64,000 bases of DNA from Trissonchulus latispiculum (taxonomy: Eukaryota > Nematoda > Enoplea > Enoplida > Ironidae): contig JASAND010018339.1 in NCBI GenBank assembly GCA_030248195.1, positions 62,001-126,000 on the forward strand, given 5' to 3'. The notes under the pieces were generated by a model. That model saw only the letters and a list, made by a program, of their open reading frames with translations. It was not told the DNA's origin and did not search any database. Positions 23,201-34,131 of the stretch are shown here, piece after piece. Position numbers and translations under genes: made by a program. Within the stretch, counting starts at the first letter, position 1; each line of letters starts with the position of its first letter.

Positions 23201-26200
23201 AATATTCGAAAACTTTGAAAGTCAATATCTCACGGAATATACGATTTAAACAAAAACTAAAAAAATTGCCCCTGCGTACCCGTCAAATAAATGTGCATGC
23301 AAGACTTGAGCGAGTTTGGTCGCAACATTTATGAGAAAATCAAATTGAAAAATTTCGCACTAATCGCTTCAGTTTTTCGCAAATATTATGCTTTTAATAA
23401 GTCGCACAGTGTATTTCATGAAATAATAAACAAATCCAACACAAAAGCAACGTGAAAAGCCCTGCAGAATTCATTTCCGAACGATAGGTTTTTACATTGG
23501 CATTCGCTTTGAGAATGGTAAACGTAACTTTGTCATACATTCAACCTGCCTGTAACTTTTGATTGCAACCACGTACAGGAGAGATATGCACATCGTTGTA
23601 ACGGGCTTTTTATGCTCTTTAACCTAGTGCATTCGACGTTGTCGTTTGCAGCTTTAATAAAATTTTGAAATTTTAAGCCATACCGGCAGCTAGCCAAGCA
23701 CGTGGTCTCCGTTGCCGAAATTTTGTCAAAAGATGCCCCGCCAACCAAAGTAAGTTTAGTTGGGATTTCTTCAAAATTTAGCTATCGGTCTAAATTTTAC
23801 ATCTATAATCCCGATAATGCAAGCGCCACCTTAATCTATATACTGCCAAAATTCCTCGCTTGTAGACTGGGGAGCCAACAGCCAATTAGAGTGGAAAAAC
23901 TCTGAAAAACGTCTGATATGGTAGGCTTGGAGGAGTTAATAGACAATTTTGGTAAAAGCGTTTGGAACGGTCTTTCTTCTGAATTGAGAAATTCGCTAAC
24001 TTCCCCCCCCCACATTTTTTATTGTTTTTAGGCATTCTTCTGCGGTCGCAGTGAATACTTTCGTACCCTTCTGCGTGATCCGTTCAACGAGCAGCAACAA
24101 CAACAACAACAACAGCAACAGCAACAGCAACGACAGCACGCCAATCCCAGTGGTGATTTTCTGTGCTCTACTACTGCCGCAGAAGACAGCACTCTAGCCG
24201 GGGGTAGCACCGCCTCTGATACCCCGCAGTGGGGAGAACCCCCTATGGTGCAACTGCGCAACGTTTCTTCCACCATATTTGTCTATATTCTGTACTATGT
24301 CTATCAAGATGCTGTAGAGGTACGTATGTGCAGAACGGGGGGGGGACGTGACGTGCCCTGCTTTTTGTATGAGTGTATCAGTTTTCGATCTCTGTGGATG
24401 CGCTATGCTGCTTTGGCTGTCTTTTCTTAACAAAGCCAACCACGTCTGGCTTTTTCCTCGGCAAAAATTCCTGGGGGGGTTGGGGGAGTCTGGGGCGCCC
24501 CCCCCCCCAGGTCTGGGGGGAGGCGAGCCAATTTATGGGGGGCCCCTGTAGGAAAAAGCCAGCATATGACATACAACCCTGTTGCGTGTCTATGATAGGA
24601 ATAGTGAATCAGTTATGAACTATTGCGTTTCCTACGACAAAGGCTAGCGCCCATGATGTGAATGAAACATACTGGTCGCTTCTGCTCCGGCAGTAGCCTT
24701 GCCTATGTACGCCTCGGGTAATTGCACTTGCAATTATTCAACACCAGACCGCGGACCCTGAGCAAAATTGGTCTGGTGTTACCCCTCATCGGGAAAGCAA
24801 CTGGGATGCGTGTTCTTGCGTCTTTCCTGTTCCAGTCCCAGTCATAGCCTTGTTTTTATCGCACAATTCCCGGAACCTTTTCAAGAAAGGGTAGAGTAGA
24901 GTTAAAATGAGGTCGATCTTTTTCATGAAAGAGCTAAAAGAGGGGGAGAGTGAGTCAAGCTTGAGCGGGCGTTAACTTAACGTTAAATTTTAACTACATA
25001 CTCTTACTTTGCCTTTTCGTGAGTAGGAGGCTCCCAGAAAAAAAGACGGGAATTTCAGAAAAAAAGAGACTCGATGTGACAGAGTGGCTGGCTTGGTGTA
25101 ATAGTTGCCTGCCCTGTTTGCCAGCATTAACTCAGTTGGCAGAGCAATCGGAGCGACAGTCTTTTGGTCACTGATCGTTTGAGCCTCTCCTGCCTGAATC
25201 CCAACACTTTTATTTCAATTATTCCTTACCTGTACTACATTAACTGAAGTAAAAACAAACGTATATATGCTTTCTTTTCTGTACTACTTCCTTTGCCTTG
25301 TTTTAGCTGGACTCTACCACTGTCTATGATGTGCTGCTGGCAGCAGACATGTTCCTCTTGCCCGGCCTGAAACGTCAGTGTGCCGCCTACATTGCCGGCC
25401 GACTGGACACCCTAAACGTGGTGGCGATCCTACGAACGGCCCGCCTGTTTGAACTCTACCGGCTGGAGGACCAGTGCTATGAGTTTGTGGCCAAACATCT
25501 AGACGAGGTTGGTGCCTTTTTGCCTCTTCTCTATACTTTCGAAGAGTTTTGGAAAAACAGCTGCAGAATTGTCAAAAAAGTGCGGAATTTCGCAGTTTTT
25601 GTCCTAAAAAATGCCGCTTATGTATAGCTGTTGAGCTAAAAATTATGGTATTTTTAGCCTAATTTTAAGCTTAGAATACCTGAAAAAGGCATTAAATCCG
25701 GCGATCCGGAAAAATTGTTGAATCAAAACCCAATTTTTCTGTTGACTGTTGAAGTCTGGGGGGACGACAGGCCCTGATACTGGAGGGAGGGGGCGATTTT
25801 GGGGGAGTGGGCGACTCAAGTCGGGGAGAACCAATTTATGTGGGGCCTCCACCCCGCTGGGCTTATTCTAGGGATTTTTTCTTGGGGGGGGGCCCTCGGG
25901 GGGCGAGTCATTTTTGGGGGGGGGCAAAATTTTTCAAAATTTTTCTAAAAACATGCTAAAAATTGCGCTTTTTATAGCAATCGCCAAAAATAAGCGGATT
26001 TAGTGCTTAAATAGGCAAAACACGACTAAAAATCTCCGGCGAAGCCGGAAAATTTTTGAAAATTTGGCCTTCTGAGCGATGTTTTCAGGGCAAAAGTTGG
26101 TACCAAAAGAGGCACCCACTTTTTTTGAGGGGGGCGATTTTTTTGGGGGAAAGGGTGTTTATGGCCTCCCCCTCCAGTAGAATAAGCCCATAAGCCTAGC

Positions 26201-29200
26201 CTCGCCTGTAGGAAAAAGGCTAATAACTACTATTCGTTTGACGCTTGTCAAACTCTAAGGGTCTTTTCGCGCATCTAGTTGAACGAGTTAAAAGAGCTAA
26301 AGTTAACTCAGTCCTTTTCGCGCACAGGATTAAAAGGATTAAACAGTTGCGAGTCAAAAATTATAACTCTACTCTTTTAACTCGTGCGTGAAAAGACCCT
26401 TGGTGCAGGTTCTACAATCCAAATTTTGTGTCTTACAGTGAAGGAACTCATTACCGAGAATTGCTTAATCGAGAATTGCTTTACCGAGAAAATGAGCAGT
26501 CGTTAATTTGAAATTTTGCTTAACCGAGAAAAGCCAAATATTCACATTTTGCTTAACCGAGAATTGCTTTACCGAGAATTGCTTTACAGAGAACTGCTTA
26601 ACCGAGAAATGTACATTGCCAATACTGGACTAAATAATGAATGGCTGAATATAATATTAAATATAACTTTAACAGCTAATGCTAATGCTCAAGATCAAAG
26701 GATTTTGAAAATCGAAAAATGCTAATAAAATACAATCCTTTACCTACCGATTTTCTTCGTTCTTGGGTCAATTTCTGAGTGCTTTCAGATTGGAAAATGT
26801 TCCTGTAGGAAAGAAATTTCTAGCATCCATAATCCGGAGGAAAACGTCGATAAATCGATATCTTGGAGGTTTTGAATTTTTTCATCTCTCATCCTGACGA
26901 TTCAGAAAATACGTAATGTTATGGGTTTCCGTTGCATATTAAATGCAATAGAGATGATCACAATTTTATACACACATTTTGTGTCAGACTTTAGTTAAGC
27001 TCTACTCTTTCGCGAAAAGACCCTACACAAGTGGAATATTACAGTTTGTATCGATCATCTATGATTCCACTTCAGTTCAAGATTAATCTACCAATCCATT
27101 GTTATTTGTTTTTAAATTTGCTGTGCAAAATCATAAAGTATAAAAATTCAAAGTCTTGAAATTTTAAAGACACTGAAAAATACAGAATTAATTCTTACCA
27201 AAAAAAAATCAAACTTAAACTTTTTCTTTTAATGAATTAAGTTTACAGATTTGCTTTATGATTTGCGCTTACAATGAATCTGAAATCCAATTTTCAATTT
27301 TAACATCAGTATTAATCCATATTAAGACTATCTGGCCGTAAAATCTGATTCAGCAATATGTTTAAGTAATTATTTAATAACCACATTAATATATTTAATT
27401 AGGTTATTTAACTATTAACTTAAAGTTTACATTTTACGGTATTGTATTTGTATTTTTATAACAGGAATAAATTTTCGCCGCATTCTATTCCGGATTATCG
27501 AAGAAATATTGCTTCAGGCAACATAACATTGTGAGAAAATGGATCTGTATGTTGGCAGGCTACACAAATTTATTCATGTTAATCATATATATTCTTCAGG
27601 GGTGGTGTCTAAAACCAGGAACAGGAACAGGAATAGGAACAGGAACAAAGGTCTAAAACCAGGTACAGGAACAGGAACAGGAGCAGGAACAAAGGTCTAA
27701 AGTCATGAACGGAGCGGGGGTCTAATTTCAGGAATAGATTCAGGAACGGGGGTCTAATTAACGGGTTTCTAATTCCAGGAACAGGAACGGGGGTCTAACT
27801 TGAGGAACAGGAACGGGGGTCTAATTTCAGGAACAGGAACGGGGGTCTAATCTCAGGAACAGAACCAGGAACAGGGGTCTAATCCAAGGAACAGGAACGG
27901 GGGTCTAATTCCAGGAACAGGAACGGGGTCTAATTTCAGGAACATAATCAGGAACAGGGGTCTAGTTCAAGGAACAGGAACGGGAGTCTAATTTCAGGAA
28001 CAGGAACGGGGTCTAATTTCAGGAACATAATCAGGAACAGGGGTCTAATTTCAGGAACAGGAACGGGGATCTAATTTCAGGAACAGAATCGTCAGTGAGG
28101 CTCTGATTTTGCATTGCATAGGCGTTTAGCTTATGTAAATTTCCACCTACCTCCTAATTTGTACAAATATGTGTCCTAGCCGGAATCGTATTCTAATTCA
28201 AGACCATGTTCTATATTCTCATTAATAGACCCCCGTTCCTGTTCCTTGAATTAGACCCCTGTTCCTGATTATGTTCCTGAAATTAGACCCCGTTCCTGTT
28301 CCTGGAATTATACCCCCGTTCCTGTTCCTGAAATTAGACCCCTGTTCTTGATTCTGTTCCTGAAATTAGACCCCGTTCCTGCTCCTCAAATTAGACTCCC
28401 GTTCCTGTTCCTTAAATTAGACCCCCGTTCCTGGTTCTGTTCCTGAAATTAGACCCCCGTTTCTGTTCCTGAAATTAGACCCCTGTTCCTGATTTTGTTC
28501 CTGAAATTAGACCCCGTTCGTGTTCCTGTTCCTGTTCCTGGTTTTAGACCTTTGTTCCTGTTCCTGGTTTTAGACACCACCTTCTTCAGGTTCCAGGTGT
28601 CTTGCATGCTTTGTGCTCACACGTATATGTGCGGTTTTAGACATTTTCTCGGTTAAGCAATTCTCGGTAAAGCAAATTCTCAGTTAAGCAAATTCTCGGT
28701 AAAGCAAATTCTCGCTTTTGCAATTCTCGCTTAAGCAATTCTCGGTAAAGCAATGCTCGGTTAAGCAATTCTCGGTAATGAATGTAAACCAGGAAAACAT
28801 TTGAATGAAACCTGTTAGAGTTATGCTGCAATAGGCATTGTAATGCACCGTTTAAACATTTGTTAGTATCTGCGTTCTCAGCGCAGCAGGTCTATTATGT
28901 TTGCTCAAGGTTTTTGAACGCGGCATAGTTGTCTATGTTGCGTATTTGGATGTATTCAGTATGCAGGTTTTCTGCAAAGTCGCGGGCAAAAGCGTTTAGG
29001 ATTCTCTTGCCCCCCCTCCTCGCCAACTTAAAATTTTTTAGTTCAGTATGCCCTCATACAAAAGTTTTAGGTTATTAGTCAAAAAATAAAAAATTAAATG
29101 TTAAGGCTGTGGAGGTGAAGAAAGTGCAAGAGATTCTAATTGCCTTTCGACTTTTGGCTTAATGTTTTAAAATAAGAAGGGGTAGAGAGAGTGAAAAATT

Positions 29201-29429
29201 GAAAATGAGAGAAACAGAAATTTTTATCCCATTATAGATGTTGGAAAGTCCCGATCTGATGCAGCTGATCCTAGAAGACGCCCAGAGCGTACAGCGCCGC
29301 GAGGAAGCCGATTCGATCGATATTATCGATAATGTTCGATACCATCTGACGGCGTCTACGATGGACGAAGCGCAGGAAAAGCTGGAAATGATTGACGCCC
29401 TGCTGGACTCGTTGAATTTGGAAGCTTAA
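17213..29429 (+). CDS. ABTB1: Ankyrin repeat and BTB/POZ domain protein 1 (ABTB1)
   Basis: Eleven exons join in frame to 518 codons: 17213-17268, 18024-18086, 18428-18483, 18684-18828, 19425-19584, 20544-20589, 20757-20873, 21385-21617, 24032-24319, 25307-25507, 29238-29429. The family is about 480 residues and is thought to work as a substrate adaptor of Cullin-3-type ubiquitin ligases. Domains: two N-terminal ankyrin repeats (YLVEQKEVDVNSRDKWDSTP, ACLCGHIDVVRYLLECG), first BTB around residues 107-200 (FSDVSFLVHGREFRAHRCIL), a linker with KPGTHVTTLVLEPPPG, second BTB from about residue 278 (FVVESQKFWCHR, then AFFCGRSEYFRTLL), a BACK-like tail (LPGLKRQCAAYIAG, RLEDQCYEF) and the typical C-terminus (EEADSIDIIDNVRYHL). 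The start ATG fits the family N-terminus MDLHELFLSCRKGDLERAK. Odd: 13 consecutive glutamines near residue 313 inside the second BTB, and very transposon-rich introns 8 to 10. Confidence 0.92.
17524..17890. mobile_element. Miniature element with CTGGGCTTTTT ends
   Basis: Terminal inverted repeats CTGGGCTTTTTCTAG (left) and CTAAAAAGCCCAG (right), about 367 bp, in ABTB1 intron 1. The interior has G-run clusters next to both ends (AAAGTGGGGGGGG). Related to 25858-26190, with ends TGGGCTTATTCTA. No ORF with recognisable content. Confidence 0.7.
18944..19015. repeat. GAAAG-type simple repeat
   Basis: Irregular AAAGAAAG/GGAAAGAA purine tract in ABTB1 intron 4. The ORF across it is low complexity. 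Confidence 0.8.
20005..20100 (-). repeat. tRNA-derived SINE
   Basis: The minus strand reads GGTCAGTTGGCAGAGCG (A-box-like D arm), a degenerate B-box region GTGGTGGGTTAGACT, then GACCTGAATTTTCAGG, the short hairpin that follows the tRNA part in several other SINEs here (39552, 54110, 46200, 33950). It lies in ABTB1 intron 5. Confidence 0.55.
21708..22340. mobile_element. Foldback element FB-A with 7-bp target duplication
   Basis: A 633-bp element in ABTB1 intron 8. Terminal inverted repeats of about 95 bp begin CAAGAGTACATAATAGAT. Exact 7-bp duplication TTATTAC at 21701-21707 and 22341-22347. The interior is itself an imperfect palindrome with repeated GTACGCAATTGCG motifs and poly-G blocks. 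No ORF of interest. Ends and duplication length match FB-B (40353-41039), so they are one superfamily. Confidence 0.9.
22496..22873. mobile_element. Foldback miniature element, ends TGGATCATATC
   Basis: A 378-bp element with inverted arms of roughly 120-140 bp (CAGCATTAGAAAGAGCACG against its complement) and ends TGGATCATATC/GATATGATCCA. An apparent 6-bp duplication AGGTAT flanks it (22490-22495 and 22874-22879). It could be read as a shorter duplication if the end is TTGGATC. In ABTB1 intron 8. Confidence 0.8.
23147..23277. repeat. Inverted repeat, 26-bp arms
   Basis: ACGCAGGGGCAATTTTTTCA at 23147 is matched in reverse at 23252-23277 with one mismatch over 26 bp. Wider flanks hold a weaker pair (TTGCGACTTA near 23040 and TAAGTCGCA near 23400), so the whole of about 23035-23410 may be an older foldback element. 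In ABTB1 intron 8. Confidence 0.55.
24446..24562. mobile_element. G-rich miniature element, ends CTGGCTTTTTCCT
   Basis: Terminal inverted repeats CTGGCTTTTTCCT / AGGAAAAAGCCAG, 117 bp, with a G-run interior (GGAGGCGAGCCAATTTATG). A similar interior and right end (CCAATTTATG ... TGTAGGAAAAAGGCT) surround the element at 25858, so the family is present twice in ABTB1 introns 9 and 10. Confidence 0.65.
25120..25200 (+). repeat. tRNA-like SINE fragment
   Basis: Contains TAACTCAGTTGGCAGAGCAA, a good A-box, and a decayed B-box region ending CTCCTGCCTGAATC. No cloverleaf can be closed. In ABTB1 intron 9. Confidence 0.4.
25858..26190. mobile_element. Miniature element with TGGGCTTATTCTA ends
   Basis: Inverted ends TGGGCTTATTCTA / TAGAATAAGCCCA, 333 bp, in ABTB1 intron 10. 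It sits inside an older G-rich element of the 24446 type, whose left part is at about 25740-25857 and right end at about 26211-26225. Confidence 0.7.
26258..26402. mobile_element. Short miniature element, ends AAGGGTCTTTTCGCGCA
   Basis: Inverted ends AAGGGTCTTTTCGCGCA / TGCGTGAAAAGACCCTT, about 145 bp. The interior has AACTCGTTC/GAGTTAAAAG motifs seen again at 42682-42853, 24880-24960 and a solo end at 27005-27025. Confidence 0.65.
26448..28780. mobile_element. Large foldback element with TACCGAGAATTGCTT repeats
   Basis: The left arm (about 26448-26612) consists of tandem TTACCGAGAATTGCTTAACC units. The right arm (about 28640-28783) has the same units in reverse (TTCTCGGTAAAGCAA). Both outer ends read CATTACCGAGAATTGCTTAA going inward. 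The AT-rich interior of about 1 kb has no ORF, then the 27601-28581 element is nested inside. No clear target duplication. It fills much of ABTB1 intron 10. Confidence 0.75.
27601..28581. mobile_element. Minisatellite foldback element with 9-bp target duplication
   Basis: Perfect 9-bp duplication TTCTTCAGG at 27592-27600 and 28582-28590. Inverted ends GGTGGTGTCTAAAACCAGGA. Both arms (27601-28090 and 28222-28581) are composed of short tandem units of the type CAGGAACGGGGGTCTAATTT in opposite orientation, around a 130-bp centre. No ORF. A 9-bp duplication would fit Mutator-like elements, but that is inference. Confidence 0.9.
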
Positions 29430-29453
29430 GAAATTTTAAAATTTAAATTTTTA

Positions 29454-29459
29454 AATAAA
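29454..29459 (+). terminator. Poly(A) signal of ABTB1
   Basis: AATAAA 25 bp after the TAA stop, in an AT-rich tail; a very short 3' UTR. Confidence 0.65.
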
Positions 29460-30419
29460 ATTAAAACTACAACTGTTTTTTTCTGTTTCTGTTTGGAGAG
29501 AAGTGGGAAGTTGGAATGAAGAGGTGATTTTGAGTATTGGTTCAGTTCTGTATATACCAAAACGAATGCGTTATTTTGCAAGTTTTCGTTTCAAATTTGA
29601 GCTAGTTTTACGTTATGGAAAAATCAACATTTTTGTGGTAACAGCTTAGTTTTCACAATTTTTTTCGACATTGCAGTACTTTGTCTAAAGTAATTTGCTG
29701 TGCAAAGTTCTTGGGACATTTAAAAATCCTAGAATTTCTTGCATTCCTCGAATTACCTTTGTACATATTTATGGTATGCGTTGGATTTATGTTGCAATGC
29801 AAATACAAAGGCATGTAATGTTTTGCCTACCGTACTGGCTAGGAATCACAGGTGAAGCAAGAACCGTAGTGGAGGGATCCGGTCCTAGGCGATTCGATTG
29901 GTCGGTGGGATCAGGTTCGTTCGGATTCGACTGATTAGCAGTTCCACTCGGATTAATCAGCAGGATAACCAAGCTAAGAATTACGCGCTGACTGATCAAA
30001 AACATGATGTTTCGCTAGAACATAAAAGTATAATTAACACATTGCAAATACTGTGGTAGAGTTTAGATGTACAATTATGACAAATATTTAAACGTATAAG
30101 AGGGGGGTAACATGAGAATTTCATTTCGGTTTACATGGGAATTTCAGCTTACATGTATATACATACATTATGTTAGGTTAGTAGTGAAAATCATTTGCTG
30201 ACCACTCTGCCAGACTGATATAGGTGAGGGCGGGCGTCATCAGTGGCGTACCCTTCACCTATTGCAGCTTTTGTACTTTTAATTCCCCCATGAAAGTTAT
30301 AGAAAAACGTTTCTGCCCTGTGGTCTTCCATTCACACGTGTGGTTACACATGGATGATTACACAAAGTGCTAAACTTATATATCAAACATTAAGCATTGG
30401 ATAATATACAAAGATGTAA
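29460..30419. other. Intergenic, nothing recognised
   Basis: T-rich unique-looking sequence. ORFs of 72-79 codons on both strands at 29695-30005 overlap each other and have no domain features. Confidence 0.5.
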
Positions 30420-30815
30420 TTACATGACATTATCACTAATTTCAGAAAATATTTCTTCAATTAAACAATTATATTTAATATTTAATTCCTTATTCCTAAT
30501 GCATTTTTGCAAAAGTGCAAATACAATATTAATAGGGTAATCTTTAGATTTAATCATTCTAACAGATTTGACACATGCATTAACAAATCCGTTCTTAGTT
30601 GATATTATCGCAGCATATCTAGCAAACTCGTTGTAAACCGCATTATGTTTACAACTGAGGCTAATGTTGCTTTCATAACTAGGAAACCTTATAGATGTAA
30701 AATTAAAATTATCTCTTTTATCATAAATGTCAGTAACAAATTTATTATTAATTACTGATATTTTAATATCTAATACGTCTGCAACTTGATTACTTAGCTG
30801 TGCTTTGTTCCGGGT
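30420..30815 (-). pseudogene. Retroelement polyprotein C-terminal fragment
   Basis: The minus strand is open for about 130 codons without an ATG at its start and ends at TAA. It reads LSNQVADVLDIKISV ... NKFVTDIYDKRDNFNF ... IRFPSYESNISL ... YNEFARYAA, ending ISDNVM. The succession of a 'YDKRD-x-FNF' block, 'FPSYESNI' and 'FARYA' resembles the region after the reverse-transcriptase domain in retroelement ORFs common in invertebrate genomes. I cannot assign the superfamily with certainty. The catalytic part is absent and the upstream border near 30815 is abrupt, so this is a 5'-truncated copy, yet its frame has stayed open. Confidence 0.5.
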
Positions 30816-32752
30816 TTGTCTGTCTGTATGTGTTGGGGCTAGGTATGTGATATCGTGTGTTTTTTAGATTGTTTAGGCCTAAATTTGCTGTTGTACAAGT
30901 GAGTATTGCTATCTTAGCTTTGGAAGTTTTTGCTGTGTGATCTATGATTTGATGAAGCTGTAAATAATGGCTATAGACTTTAATTGAAAGTTGTGCCAGT
31001 GATTTATATACGTAATTGCTAAACCGTAGGTCAGATGAGTGTTAATGTAATTGCTGCAATTTTTCGTTTATGGATTGTTGGTTTATAACGGTTGCATTTC
31101 ACTGTAACATCCTTTCCCTAAAAATTGAAGTTTTAAAATTCGAAATTTTAAAATTTGCTTAAATGGGTAGCTGTTAGCAAACAGAGCATTTACCTGCAGC
31201 TGATGACAGAGAGCCTTTATTGTCACTTTTATCTATTGTGTACTCTTTACTCTATATATGCCTAGACAAGAAGTGTAATTAAATAAGGTCATACTTTCAT
31301 CACCGAAGACCCCAAAAAATTGGGATCCCCCGATTTTCTAGGATTTGTACCAGTAAATATTGTGATAGACATTGCTTTAGCTTATCGTCTATTTAGCTTT
31401 TGTGCAATGAACACTTTTTATCAGATACAGATTTCGGTGTAGCTGTTTTTGTTGTTATAGATAATTGTTTTTTGAACGTGGAGGTCTCTTTGATAAATAA
31501 TACCTATATAATTTAGTCAGTCGTTAATTTACTTTCACATCTCTAGCTTTTGAGAAGCGCACAGACGAATCCCATTAATTAATCAACTAATTAATTAATT
31601 AAAACTTGTGAATTTTGTTTTAGCTGTAGTTTGATGTAAACAATTTGTGCATAACTTTGTGATGTGAACGACCGTTTGCACGAATCTTTTTTCATTTGGC
31701 TTCGTGTATAGTGTCAGATCCTTTTGTCTAGTCTAGCGAGCAAATGTATTTATGCAATTATGTAAGCTTTCTTTTCTGTAATTTTTTGTACATATATGTT
31801 TTGGTGTCCTCCTAGATTTGAAGTATTTAAATAAGAAAGAAAGAAAAATTTTGAGTCGTTGTGAGTTTTGATTTCGGATTTTTAGCTTCTTAATTTTTCA
31901 TCTTGCCGCCTCAGCTTATTTTTTGCTTTTTTATTATCAAATGAAGCGAAATTTCCGATTGGTTTTAAGTATTTGGAGAATCTTTAGAAATCAGCTACTA
32001 TTTTGAATAAATAAGAAAATTTCTTCTTTTCTGAATTTTTGGAATTTTCCGAAATTCTGACAATGGAAAGTTCTAGTGTTGTTGTGATAATTGATAAATA
32101 CATAACGCTATGATATATAATGGTTAAATGTTTGCAAGCTTTTCTGCCGCTGTAGTTTTTGTACAGTGTTAGTGCAAGTGCTTTTGTACATGCGATACAC
32201 TTTGATTAGATATTGCTTTGATTAGAGTAGCAAATAAAGTAAGTGTTTAGCAATGTATAAATAGGGCAGTTAGTACTAGTAGAAATGAAGATTTAGTTTT
32301 AAGGTACAAGAAAGCAATCGTGCCAATTTTGGAGCGCAGTTTAGTCTTGATTGAGGATATATAAGTAAGTTGAGTTAGCGATGAACACATTTAGCGAATT
32401 TAGACCTCTATGTAGTATATACGAAAATTGTGTTCGGAAAAAATAACGCTTATGGCTTAAACGTGATTTACTGCCCAAATAGTAGAATAAGAATTAATAG
32501 AAATACTTCTAAAATGAGCTACACACATTTTACTTTTTTGCCCATCTTGCAAATGTTATAATGCATTTTAACTTAATTCTGATTGTTCTGTAAGCGCGAA
32601 TTTTATAGTATTTTAGAAATCTTGAAATTTAGTCTGCGCGTAAACTGCCAAAATGACACTTTTGCCTGTAGTTTTACTCAGAAGTTGTTTGTTCTTGGCA
32701 CAAATTCCATTCTGAAATGTTATGCATTTATCAACATTTATTTATTGAGCGT
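30816..32752. other. Intergenic; relic of an FB-A-like end
   Basis: AT-rich, no gene. At about 31172-31245 the string CTGATGACAGAGAGCCT ... TTATCTATTGTGTACTCTT is a decayed copy of the right end of FB-A (22246-22340). Confidence 0.5.
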
Positions 32753-33745
32753 CTTAAGGTGGTGATTCCATTTGGGCATATATTATTGGTTGACGGTTCA
32801 AATCAAGATGAAATTTGATGAAACGTTCTAAAATAAGTTCTTTTAGCATTCTAACACCCTCCGCGCAATTCCGCTTCAAAACTTCGACGTCTCCGTTCAG
32901 GGCAGTTTTTGCCGATTTCTGACACTTAGACGGTAGCTACATAGCTATTAGCTATGATTACATTCATTTGAAAAATCCCGTTGAGCTCCACATTTTTGCT
33001 TTTTGAAGCACCTTTCTAGCTTTTTACTATAGTGAGATATAGCTAATGTTCTTATTTTGGCGTTGAAAACTTGTCATTTTGGCAGAAATTAAATAATCCG
33101 CCATTTCTTGAGCTACGCAAGCCGTAAATTTAAACTAAGGGTTTCAATTTGAAGGTCTCGTCGAGTCCGATTATTCTTGGCGTTGTAATCTTCTAAATAC
33201 TATCCCGTACGCTGTTATCATAAAAATGTAGTTTTTGCAAAAACATGACCAAATTTTTTCCAGCGATTGTGGAGCATTTACTATGCAAGCTAGAGGGTTG
33301 CCACTTGCTAGACGTGTTTTACACAAAAACACCCAAGGGCCCTTTTTTAGTTGCCCTGATTGCTGCTTTCTAGCTAAAGTAGTCGATTGCCAAAGTTGGG
33401 AAAAGTAGGCAACATCCAGGTTGCGCATACATTTTAGTTAATTTCTTTATAACGAAGAGCGGTTTCATAATAATTAAAAAAAGGTCCTCACTTATTTGAT
33501 AGTGGAATCGAATGATGTGGCCGACGCCTCCACGAAAAAATTTACTTTAGTCTGAAAAAATCTGGAAAATTAAATTATTTCGAAAACTAATTTGCGAGAA
33601 CTAAAGTTAGGTTCACTGTATTCATTAGAAAGAGGAAATGTTATGTAAGCTCCATTTCGATATAAAAATGGCTACATAACTCCAAGGAATGAATGAGTAA
33701 TAAAGGTTCAAAGCTGATGTCCCCAGAAGGAATCACCACCTCAAG
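32753..33745. mobile_element. Inverted-repeat element, ends CTTAAGGTGGTGATTCC
   Basis: A 17-bp terminal inverted repeat with one mismatch (CTTAAGGTGGTGATTCC and GGAATCACCACCTCAAG), 993 bp apart. No duplication can be seen and no transposase is encoded; the interior ORFs of 60 and 85 codons are unremarkable. Confidence 0.6.
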
Positions 33746-33872
33746 GATAAAGTGTTTTATTTGTTCCGAGACGTACGTAGGTATATCTTCGTATGACAGA
33801 TTAGGTCATGAAAATCTTAAAAAAAGAAAACTTAGGATGTGTGAATCCTTCTAGCTTGATGCAACTATGACC

Positions 33873-33965
33873 ATGGATTAGCTCTGTTGGCAGAGCAATC
33901 GATGCCTGAATCCGGAAGTCGTAGGTTCGAATCTCACCTGAGGATTTTTCAGGTGCTAGTGTGAC
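33873..33965 (+). repeat. tRNA-derived SINE
   Basis: TTAGCTCTGTTGGCAGAGCA (D arm/A box), then AGGTTCGAATCTCACC (B box), then GAGGATTTTTCAGGTG, the hairpin module shared with other SINEs in this window. The acceptor stem does not close, so not a functional tRNA gene. Confidence 0.65.
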
Positions 33966-34131
33966 AATTAAAACTTCCTTTAATTGGGGTGAGGTTTAGA
34001 GTTTTAGAATAATTGTACTCTTGATAGTAATAACTTCAGTTTCTTTGCTGTAGGATTGTCGACTCCAGATTCCAGAATTTAGGTTTGTTTGAGAAAATGT
34101 TTATTAGTTTTTCATTAATTTTTCGCTCTAT

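Noticed and set aside
24028..24276. Antisense polycysteine ORF
   Set aside because: Reverse reading of the ABTB1 CAA/CAG tract.
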